DNA of 64,000 nucleotides. It comes from Poecilobothrus nobilitatus. Lineage: Eukaryota; Arthropoda; Insecta; Diptera; Dolichopodidae. Under the pieces are notes generated by a model. It saw only the letters and a program-made list of their open reading frames with translations. It did no database searches and was not told where the DNA came from. This document shows positions 50,464-60,281 of this stretch, piece after piece. The position numbers were made by a program, and so were the translations under genes. How positions within the stretch are numbered: position 1 is the stretch's first letter; every line of letters starts with the position of its first letter. The stretch covers positions 44,287,445-44,351,444 of the forward strand of contig OX352772.1 of NCBI GenBank assembly GCA_947095535.1. Direction: 5' to 3'.

Positions 50464-51352
50464 TTATTAGAGTTGGTTCAAAAATCTGGATTGCCTCTTT
50501 TTTCGAAATATGAATATACGTAAGTATGAATTTTATAGTTGGTTACAAAATCAGGATTACATTTCTTTTTAGAATATTTATAAATTATTTTGGAAAAAGC
50601 TAATAACTCTGATTTTGAAGCCAACTCTAAAATCTCTCCTAATTATGTTCATTTAATTCATTTGCCATTTAATGTTCATTTATTCATTTTATTGCTCAAA
50701 TTAATTTTTCTAATCCACAAAATCCATTTTAAAGATACATTTCAAATTTAATGTTTATTATTTAGCTATTAAAATTTTTTTCTACACATTATACACATAG
50801 TGTAAAAATTATGTATGTGTATAACATTTATTTGTACAACACATTTATTTAATGCAGAATATTTATTATTTTAATGCAAACATTTTTCGACATAGTACTC
50901 GCAGTAATTTTTTTTCTAATAGGTTAGGTAGTAACTAGTATTAGCCAATAGGTACACATTTTTACTTTAAATAAATAACGCTCTGCTAAATTATACCCTA
51001 GGTTAGTTGTTTTTAATTATGTCCTATATTTTTTTATGAATAGTACAGAGTACTTGAATATTTTGAACATATTAATTTTATTCCATCTCAGAGATGAAGT
51101 AGACAGAATTGATTTTAAGAATAACAGAATAAAATGTTTGTTTATTTAAAAAAGTTGCTTTAGATAAGAATTTAAAATTGTAAAACTATTTTATTTTTAA
51201 ATTTACAAAAATTAAAAAATAAACAAATACCATCTCTTCCTTCGTCAAACTTTATTCTTACTCTATTTATTAATTATAGGTACCTACACTTACAGTCTAC
51301 ACATTCGAAATATTCTTCTATTGTATCGTATCAAATATTCTATATATATGTA

Positions 51353-51560
51353 AGTATCCAGCCATTGATGCAGTGGTTGACGCACCACTTCTCATTCATA
51401 AGGGAATGAGAGGGCTCGGGTTCGATTCCCGGCTGGGTACAATAAATACTTTATATATCATAATATCTCGTACACCCCACATTCCTACCAGGAAACAGGG
51501 GTTATAGCTACCTGGCACATTTATATACTACGGTACCTGGATATATATAAATAAATAAAT
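51353..51560 (+). mobile_element. tRNA-derived SINE (family 2)
   Basis: The first ~88 bases fold partly as a tRNA. GTATCCA pairs with TGGGTAC as an acceptor stem, and TCGGG-TTCGATT-CCCGG forms a T arm with an intact B box (GGTTCGATTCC). ATGCAGTGGTTGACGC matches an A box. The anticodon arm is replaced by a CTCATTC/GAATGAG stem. A tRNA-unrelated body (CCTACCAGGAAACAGGGG, CTACCTGGCAC) and a (AAAT)n tail follow. A real tRNA would not have this body or arm. Confidence 0.75.
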
Positions 51561-52369
51561 GTAAGTAGATAATAGTAGACTGTAGACTCTTTAGAATGAA
51601 TAAACAAAAACAACTTTGCGAATTTATTTAATTTTACTTTAATGAAATATTAAATTCGCAAGAATTAATTTTTTGGTTAGAAATTGAAATGCACTTTTTT
51701 AAGTTAATATTTATATTTCAGGCAATCACATGCAATGAAGTTTATTATTTAAAAAATAAAAAGGCAGATGTTAAATTTAAATCCACATTTCCTTTTAATA
51801 TTGCAAATATGTTGTTTATTATCTACATACATACATACATACATATGTAATTAATCTGTTGTAATTGCAAAATAAATTTTTGATACAATTTTTATTACAC
51901 TAAACTAGCTAAATTGTAAATTATATATATTTTTTTTTTTAATTTGTTTATAACATTTTTTTTCAATATTTTTATTTCACTAAGTAGAACTAAATATTTT
52001 GTAAATACCTACATACTTATTACTTATTTCTTGTATTGTCAATAGAAAATGCTACACTTGCAATTGTACTCGTTTCTTCTGAAACTCAATTCACAACTGA
52101 CATTAATTGGCAATAATGGCAAGCCATGCAATGAAATAATCTACATTATCGACATTATCAAAATAAACATTGTCTGTCATTGTCCAATTTGTCATACATA
52201 GTGCCATAAGTAGGAAATGGAAATGAAATGGAAATTGTTTTTTCTGAGTATGTACTTTGCAATAATAATCATTCATAGACGGATTATTCTGAAAATAATT
52301 ACTATACGACTATGACGACTAAGAAATTATTTTAAATATATATTATTATTAACATTTTTAAGCTCTAGG

Positions 52370-52493
52370 CTACATAGAGTACAACATTTTCAACAAGCGT
52401 GCCACATTGTCAGCTGTACCACATTTCTTACCTCTTTCATTAATATATTGATTTAAAAAATTATCAATCATTGCTTTCTTTTCAAACCAAAAT
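52370..52493 (-). CDS. Candidate 3'-terminal exon, unknown gene
   Basis: A consensus acceptor (TTTTTTATAG) is followed on the minus strand by 40 codons in one frame before TAG. They include FWFEKKAMIDNFLNQYINER and KKCGTADNVARLLKMLYSM. The composition is protein-like and unlike the surrounding A/T-rich DNA. It starts with one base of a split codon, so an upstream exon ending in phase 2 would be needed; none was recognised in 52.5-57 kb. I do not recognise the protein. It could also be a fragment of a mobile-element gene or chance. Confidence 0.4.
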
Positions 52494-52948
52494 CTATAAA
52501 AAAATTGTTTTTATAATAGAATTAAAAATTATTTAAAAAAAAAATAAATCGTCAATGTGAGGTCAAGATGTTAGGGTAAAAATTTGTTGACAATTTTTTA
52601 TTATTATTCTAGTATTTTTGTATTTTCAAAAGTTTCAAGTTTACTGGATTATTTTAGGAAATCTATATATTAATATATATCGCCTGGTGATTGTTGTTAA
52701 CATATTAATTACTATGTATTTAATTTTGATTAAATTTAAATAAAATGATAAATATAGAATAAATTAATATCAATTTTTTATTTTTGGAAAGGCCACGCCT
52801 CTGTACCACATTCACTTTTAAGAAATCTGATCATCTTCGGCTTATTCTATTCTAAGCTTATTCTGTTTATCTAATTTATTTATATATACATACATATCAC
52901 ATATGTATGTTTTTATTTTATTAAGTTAACAAAGATATTTTTATTGTA

Positions 52949-53020
52949 CATCGGTTTTATAGTCATACATCGGTTTTATAGTCATACATCGGTTTTATAG
53001 TCATAAAATAGTCATACAAG
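52949..53020 (+). repeat. 21-bp tandem repeat, three units
   Basis: Three adjacent copies of ACATCGGTTTTATAGTCAT and a partial fourth (ATAGTCATAC). Confidence 0.9.
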
Positions 53021-53699
53021 CAAATATAAGCATTTTTTTTTCATCAGAGCGCACTCAAATCGCTCAAAAAAATACGATTTGTATTAACTGTCATGTTTTA
53101 TTTTTCTAAACGAACCTTGGTTGAAATATTAAAATTTAAAATCAAAATGAATGAATTAAATATTCTATTTTAATCGTATTTTTTTTTTTTTTGTACTTTT
53201 TCGAATTTGATAACCACAAACGTCATTTAGTGCCGCCAAACAATTTAATTTTTTCGCCGAACGGCTTCGAGTTTATCTACGATGGGGCCCATAACTTGTT
53301 TAAAAACATGCGAATTTTAATCGTGTGTGGAATGGTTTCGAAACAGTTTAACAAAAATCAAATTTTTTAAATTTTGAATAGGGGGAGTCATAAGTTTCTA
53401 AAAATGTTTAAGCGTGTATGGTAAAGTTTAAAAACCAAAACTTAAATAAAATTAATTGGTAATAAATGGTTGTGCTATTCACATCTATATATGTGTTTTT
53501 TATACCTATATAGAATTTTAAAATAATTTATATATAAATAATTTAAAATAAAAACTAAAATGTCTGTTAAAAAATAATATAGACTGGATTAATATTTTTG
53601 AAGAATTTCAAAATCTGCCACAATTATAGCAAATTTCTTCTAATTTATATAAAAATAAACTTAATAAAAAATCAATTGATTTTTTTGTAGGCACTTGGT

Positions 53700-53938
53700 G
53701 AACATATTTGTTAAATAATTAATCAAATTTCTTCTATTTAATATTTATATATAATTTTTTTTTTTTTTTTTATTATATATAATTAATTAAAACACCTGTT
53801 TTCGTTTCACAAATTATTTAATAGTTTATTTTTTATATATATATATTTTTTTTTCTCAACTAGTTTCGCCCTAAAAAAAAAAAATTATATATAAATATTA
53901 AATAGAAGAAATTTGATTAATTATTTAACAAATATGCG
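53700..53938. repeat. Perfect ~60-bp inverted repeat
   Basis: CATATTTGTTAAATAATTAA, TCAAATTTCTTCTATTTAAT and ATTTATATATAATTTTTTTT at 53703-53765 recur, without a visible mismatch, as the reverse complement at 53872-53936. The loop is about 105 bases. The identity implies a recent origin or ongoing correction between arms. Confidence 0.8.
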
Positions 53939-54449
53939 AATTATAAAAATATAATAAATATAAAAATAAACATTTGCGAGGTGAAGGGCGAAAAAGTTTA
54001 GGTCTTCAAAAGAGTTTCCTGCCGCTAAAAATCTCAAAGTAGTATGAAGTCTGCAGAAATCGCATCGCGCATCAAAATATTTTGCTTTTCGATTAATAGT
54101 TTCTCTTTTCGTAAAATATCTTGAAGATTTCCTTCTTAAATTCTTAAATAATTCCTATAATCATTTGGTTCTTTTCCACCAATTTTCTTTAAGAGTTCTT
54201 GATTTGAATATTTATTTTTATTCAGTAACCACTTTTTCACCCATTTCTGTTTTTTTTATTAATTTCTGTAATTACCATCAAAGCGATAATTTTATCCGCC
54301 ATATGTTTTACTTTAAAATATAAAAATACTGAAGTTTCTAAACATGTTTAAGTAAAAGTTTGATACTGTATGGTGAACACATAAACAAGTTAATGAACAT
54401 GTTTTTAAACAAGTTTTTTAGTGCATGGGCGCCAGATCAAAACCATAGA

Positions 54450-54723
54450 TATAAAATAAATAGTAAGGTAGATATAGATAAGTCTCTTTTCTTATTATGT
54501 GTTTTCCTATCTCGAGATATTTTAGTCAAAAAAATGCATATGCATTTTATAATATTATATACATTTCGTTCACTCAGCTGTTTATTTGTATTTAAAATAA
54601 TGTAAAGCAGTTTTCTTTTCTTAACCAGTTCAGTTCCATTTAAGAGATTTTAAGGTTTTATTTTACTTGATATTTTAAAATTTTATGTTTTTTTAAGAAA
54701 CTATTTCTGACTGAAGAAACTAA
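54450..54723 (+). repeat. Dispersed repeat interrupted by a MITE
   Basis: Left part of the repeat also found at 48660-49230; it resumes at 55255 (AAAGCGTCGAAACATGG) after the inserted element. Confidence 0.65.
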
Positions 54724-55254
54724 GGGCGTTTTTCTTTTTCTCATCAGAGCAGATTCAGAGCTGTCAAGCAAAAAAATTGTGTTTCTTTTTATCCTCAGAT
54801 TATCCAGATTATCCATTTTGTGTTTCTCTTTTAACTCGGAGTATGATCAGAGCGCGATCTGTGAGCTCGTAAAAATTTATCAGATTTCACAGAGTTTTCA
54901 ATAAATATAACGCCAAATTAAGAATAAAATAATAAAAATGTCAACAAAATAAATTTTCGTGCATAGATAAACATTTTTTTTTTAAATTTTATTAAATGAA
55001 ATTTTACGTAAAATAACTTTGTTTTATTTTATTTCTTAAATAAATTCCTTTTAAAACTATATTATTACATTTAAAATAATGAAATAAAATAAAAAAAAAT
55101 ACTGACGTTAGAAAATAATTTGGATAAAAATTGACAATTTGTGCTCTGAACGTTTCTTTTTTAATTCAGAGCGGTCAGAGCTCAGATAAAAGTTTGCTCT
55201 GAGCGCTCAACATCTGCTCTGAGCATTGATCTGATGACAAAAAGAAAAACGCCC
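54724..55254. mobile_element. PIF/Harbinger-like MITE, TAA duplication with empty site
   Basis: Ends GGGCGTTTTTCTTTTTCTCA and (reverse complement) GGGCGTTTTTCTTTTTGTCA continue as TCAGA, giving ~26-bp inverted repeats. TAA flanks both ends (54721-54723, 55255-55257). Subterminal GAGCGCTC/AGAGCG.TCAGAGC repeats resemble regularly placed binding sites. It is 531 bp with no coding. The paralogous locus at ~49118 shows GAAACTAAAGC with a single TAA, which supports the insertion. Confidence 0.9.
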
Positions 55255-56289
55255 TAAAGCGTCGAAACATGGTCGGCAAAAACAGCTGTTAATGTCAAAA
55301 TTGTTATTAACAAGACAATAAAAATATTTTTTAAAATTTAAGATAAATGAAGTAAAATATTTCGATTATTGAAACAATTCAAATGTAAAAAAAATTTTTT
55401 CGTAGTCGTTATCAGTTGGTGGGTAAGAGAAATGAATGAAACTCGAAAAAAAGGTCGTTTCTTCGTAAATTGTTATAAGGAAATAAAGAAAGGATTATAT
55501 CTTTGAATATGTCACTCTACATTCTATAACCAAGTCTATAACCAAATTGATTTTGCAGCGGAAATATTATAAAATATAAATTTTTTTTCAGAAAAAATTC
55601 GAATCCATATAAAAATATTATTTTATTAACAAAAATTTAAGAAATTAAGAAATTGGTTAGTATAAAAAAGATAAGATATACAAATAAGTCATATTTCCTA
55701 TCTATACTGAGCTGACAGAACACTACGTGAATTTATTCCAGGAATTTGAATTAAATGATAAAAATTATAGAAAAATTTCCTTATATACATTATTCTTGAA
55801 AATTTTTAATAAAAAATAAAATTGAATTTACAATGAAATAGATTATTCTTATTATTATTTGTTTCTCTAAATTATACATGTTAGGATAAGAAATAAAAAA
55901 AAAAAACAATTTATGTGTGTTACTATAGTGTTAAAACTAGTAGTTCAGCAATGAGCAAATATGAAAAAAGTTAATGAATGCACTTTTATAGTAAATTGCT
56001 TTGCTACTATTTACTAACTTCATGTAGTCGTGTATGTGCGTATATTATGATAATGCTACAGTGCTTAATTAATAAGCTTTTTGTTTGAAGTGTCGGTTAC
56101 GGTTTGGTAGTTTGAGTTTCACTAGTTTTGATAGTACAATTCCATAGTGCCGTTCAATTGAACTTATACTTAAAATTAAATTTTTTTTGTAAACTCTTTT
56201 ATTTGCTTGAAATAAATAAATATTTCCATCTAATTTTGACAGCTCAAATTCATATTTTAACTTAATACAGAGCCAACAAAATGGTAAAA

Positions 56290-56900
56290 TAGTGAAACAA
56301 TATTGTGTAGGTTATGCTCTACATGGAGTGTGGAAGTGGTAATTAATCCTATAAACACTACACAGCAGCAGGTGATGACCCAATGCTTACTTTATTTTCT
56401 TTACTTTCGAAAACTTGGACAGCTGAAATGAATTACATTATTTCTTATGGTACTTCGAGTATTCAAAGTAAGCAAACGCAGCAAAGTAAATTCCGTACTT
56501 TGCGTTGAATACTTTGATATTTGAAGTTTTTTACATAAACATTAAAAAATTTGAATAGGTGGGAATGTGATTTTGTACAATCCATGAATTTGACGATTTC
56601 TATAAATGTCCCGAACCCAAAATCTTCGCCTATTTGGTACTGAATGCAAACATTTGTACGCTATGTAAAATAATTACTATCAAACATTTGTAAAATAATT
56701 ATTATACATAAAATAAATTCTACAAAAGTCAAAGCACAAAATGCAAAGTAATCATTGGGCCAGTATTTACTTTGTTAACTTTGCTTCGTTTTGATAAGTA
56801 AGTATTCAAAGTAAAGTGAAGTAAAGGAAGCAAAGGTCATAGAAACGAAACGCACTACAGCTGTACTGTATTTCTTATGTTGAAATCGATTTTATTTACC
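56290..56900. repeat. Complex repeat with TTTACTTTG motifs
   Basis: Direct and inverted copies of CTTTACTTTC/TTTACTTTGTTAACTTTGC and GTATTCAAAGTAA occur near 56380-56480 and 56765-56830, around a unique centre. It looks like a foldback or composite element; ends and target duplication were not resolved. Confidence 0.4.
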
Positions 56901-57182
56901 TGTTTATTAGTAATTTTTTGTATGTTTTAATTAAACCCGTTAAACCCCTTCAGAATTTTTACAAACGCCAGATTTTTTTTAGTTTTAAATTTAATTTTTC
57001 GTTCATGTTCCTTTCACTTCAATTTAGTGTCCAATGAAATTCTCAAATATTTTAGCTTTATTGGAATTTTTTTAACATATTTTTACATACATATTTATAA
57101 TATCTTAATATGATTTATTAAACGAGTATTATCAAAGCCTCAAATTACAAAATTCCAAAAGTTATGTAAAAGTTTGTATGTA

Positions 57183-57290
57183 GTTTACGAGTTACGACGT
57201 GTGTGAGATTCAAACCCACACTCCCTCGGTGTTTACAGTGTATTTTATACGCGCTACTCACTAGGCCACCGAGGTCCCATATACAAAAAT
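57183..57290 (-). mobile_element. tRNA-derived SINE (family 1), head fragment
   Basis: On the minus strand ACCTCGGTGGCCTAGTGAGT, a shortened middle and GTGTGGGTTTGAATCTCACA, followed by CACGTCGTAA, correspond to the head of the SINE at 23648-23866. The B box is mutated (GTTTGAATC), and the 3' body is missing. Confidence 0.8.
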
Positions 57291-58176
57291 AATTTTATTT
57301 CAAATAGATTTGTTACTTCAGGTAATCGGTGCGTTCCCTCATTACTTAAAAAATTGGACAATAACCAACGAAATGGTAAGCAGAATAATTTAAAATTTTG
57401 TTCTATTTTTTGAATTTTTAATACACTGACCCCATAATATACTAGTCGAGAGCGTACTCACCCAAAACAAAATATATTTAACATAATTAAACCTCGATTT
57501 AATCTTGTCCTTTAAATATCATAGTTACTTCATACCAAATCAATGCAAATTATGCATTCATAATCATTTCATAATCATATGTATATAATATATATTTTGC
57601 CCACGGCCATCTCACTTTAATACAAGTGAATATTAAATAATTAATATTACAAAATTTTATGATGTTATTTTTAAATAATTATTTTAAATTAAATAAAATT
57701 TCTGTAAATAAAAATAAAATTTAGTTAAAACTTTGTTAATTTAATAATCTTATTGTGATATTTGGTAACATTGATAAATGATAATATGTATACTACTAAT
57801 ATATTGTGGATTTAAATTGTGGATTGTAGATTGTAGATTTGTTTTTATTTTGATTTTAGAAAGTGATTAAGTTATTTAACTTATTTTCGTTTATCATTAA
57901 TCATTTCCAATTATTTTTTATTTCGTAATTTAGTAAAAACGCTGCAACTTGCAAGTTAGAAGACGGATGTCTGAAGTGCAAAGCTGAAAATTTAAAAGTA
58001 TTGAAAACTTATTATTTCATATCTGTTGGTTGAATTTTTTTTTATTATTTTAAAATTTGTGATAAGATAATTTTTGTTTTAAAAAGAAAGGTTTAAAGTT
58101 CTTATTAATACAACATACATATACTTTGTGATTAAATTTTAAACATATTTAAGGAAACTATAATTAATAATTAAAA

Positions 58177-59843
58177 ATGACTATTAATACCAGAGAACTA
58201 TTGGACTGTTTGTCTATGGTCTTAGATGAAGAAAATATGAAAGTGACACTTAAAGAAACTGGAAAAGGTAAACTAATTTTCTTTGTAGCATAACATCTCT
58301 TTGTCTCTTTATCATTTTGTTTTCTGACAAAATTTTTTAAATTTCTAGGAACTCTAGTTTGTGCAACCGCTTGTTTTGTTGGAGGTAAGCTAAAAGTTGT
58401 TTTTTTTTTTACATTTAACACTTGAATGGATGAAACTTAAAATTATAACTTATAAGCATAAATTTAAATGAAAACTTTATTTTAAGTTAAAAAATTGTTA
58501 AAAAATATTTGTAATTGTAATTTGAATTAAGAATTTCAATATCAAGGTGAGAATAATTGACTTTGATAACAAATTTTTATGGAATTCCTGTTTTAAATTT
58601 TTGTATTATCGGAAACCTAAAAAAATTTAAATAAAGTTTCAATAGATTATCTACTTTTAGGGAGAAATCTTTTAATAAAATTTAATTTCCGGTTTATAAA
58701 AATGAAATCTCCTTTTATGTCTTCTTTAGTTTCCTTAAAATTTAATAAGAATAGTAATTATATTGAAAAAATATCTATATATTATATAATTGCTAAAAAA
58801 TATTAAAATAATAGGTTTATTGGCTGGTCCAGTTGGTCTTGCTGTTGGTGGTACTGTTGGTGGAATAGGGGCAGCTAAATTAACACAAGGTTATATCAAC
58901 TTGATTGCATATATCTTAGAAATAATTTAAACAATTCTTGATTTTAAATTTAGGAAAATTCAAACCAGTCAGTCAAGTTATTTGTGATATGGATGATAAG
59001 AAACGTCAAATTCTTGTACAAAAAATAAAATTGGTTATATCTGAAATAGATGCAATGGATGCAATTACTTTATTTGCATTTATATCTGGAAATCCCTCTT
59101 TAAAACAGCTTATTTTAAAAACAGTTTCAGAATTTGTAATAAAAGAATTAAATATGCAAATTGCAATTTAATTTTAACTCGTTTTTTTTTTTTTTTGTAA
59201 AATTAATTTTATACCTATGTCTTAATTTTAAATATTGTTTTTTAAGAAAATGTATGTATTTGAGTTTTAATGGTTTTAATAAGATCTAAACAAATTGAAA
59301 TTTTTTGTGAACGATTTTTTACAATGAATGAATGTACATATTGAATTTAATTAATTAAATATTAAATGTATCTAAATCTGTATAATAGAGATGAATATGT
59401 TAAATATTTATGTTATGTTCAAGAAACATTTAAGTAAATATTTATAAAAATTAAATTATTTCATGTATATACTTAGGTTTATTAGCAGGACCAGTTGGTT
59501 TAGCAGTTGGTGGTACACTTGGGGGTATTGGAGCACTTTTAATGACTAAAGGTAATATTACAAATATAATAAAATAGAAAGAAAAAATGTGATCAAAAAA
59601 TGTATTTTCTTTTTTATTTTAGATTCATTTAAGCCTGTTAGTCAAATAATTCAAGATGATTTAACTGTTGCACAAAGAGAAATGTTAGCGCAAAAAATTT
59701 TCGCGGCAATTAATGAATTCCATCCACAAGATATTGCTGCATTATTAGCACTTTTAGCCAATAATCAATCATTGCAAAAATCAATAATTGAAACTGTAGC
59801 TGGTTTCTTATCAAAAGAAATGAAATTAAAAATAATTGATTAA
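58177..59843 (+). CDS. C19orf12-like protein, copy 2, with two alternative 3' exon pairs
   Basis: Exons 58177-58267, 58349-58384, 58815-58889 and 58954-59171 encode 139 residues aligned end to end with copy 1 (TINTRELLDCLSMVLDEEN; LLAGPVGLAVGGTVGGIGAA; FKPVSQVICDMDDKKRQ). Downstream lie a second glycine-zipper exon, 59477-59551, and a second C-terminal exon, 59623-59843. The latter encodes DSFKPVSQIIQDDLTVAQRE and a different tail ending MKLKIID. Both pairs accept the same phase-1 junction, so exons 1-2 could be spliced to either pair, giving a 139- or a 140-residue protein. No second exon 1-2 lies in between. An AATAAA follows at 59885-59890. The family acts at mitochondrial/ER/lipid-droplet membranes. 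The gene is convergent with Vps18. Confidence 0.85.
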
Positions 59844-59884
59844 TACAAAAGAAATCTTAATATTTTTATAGTAAAACAATATTT

Positions 59885-59890
59885 AATAAA
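59885..59890 (+). terminator. Polyadenylation signal of C19orf12 copy 2
   Basis: AATAAA about 40 bases after the distal stop codon. It would serve transcripts ending in the second exon pair. Confidence 0.6.
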
Positions 59891-60275
59891 GAATTAAATT
59901 ATTATTTTTTTTAAACAAGAAAATCGTGATATGAAAATCTATGTAACTTGTTTTTTATAAAAGATTGTATAGCAAATTCTCTCTATTAAATTGTTTATTT
60001 TTTAAATTCATTGTTAACTTCTTATTTGTTGTTATTTATTAAACATTCATAATTTCATATAGATCCTTTTTGTATTAAAATTAGAAAAACATAATAAAAA
60101 ACCATAAAATTTTCAAGTTTTAATAAATTTATCTATATAAATACCAGACATTTCGATAATTTAAATTATAGTTAATAATTGATTATCAAAAAAATATTAT
60201 ATTTTTACTTAACTATCAACTTATCAAAATATATCAGTTTTTATCAACTTATCAAAATATATCTACGTTAAATTA

Positions 60276-60281
60276 TTTATT
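60276..60281 (-). terminator. Polyadenylation signal overlapping the Vps18 stop
   Basis: On the minus strand CAATAAATAA contains the last codon, the TAA stop and an AATAAA hexamer that shares bases with the stop. If used, the 3' UTR would be only a few tens of bases. The gap to the convergent gene is ~430 bp. Confidence 0.4.

Larger units (their letters stand above)
50470..57950. other. Transposon-rich stretch between C19orf12 copies
   Basis: Apart from the SINEs, MITE, palindrome, tandem repeat and candidate exon listed, this stretch shows A/T-rich sequence with no gene that I can support. TTTAAAAACATG/ACTTGTTTAAAAACATG fragments recur near 53300 and 54400. Confidence 0.45.

Noticed and set aside
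58164..58421. Minus-strand open frame over C19orf12 copy 2
   Set aside because: Antisense of exons 1-2 and intron 1, which are conserved with copy 1 on the plus strand.
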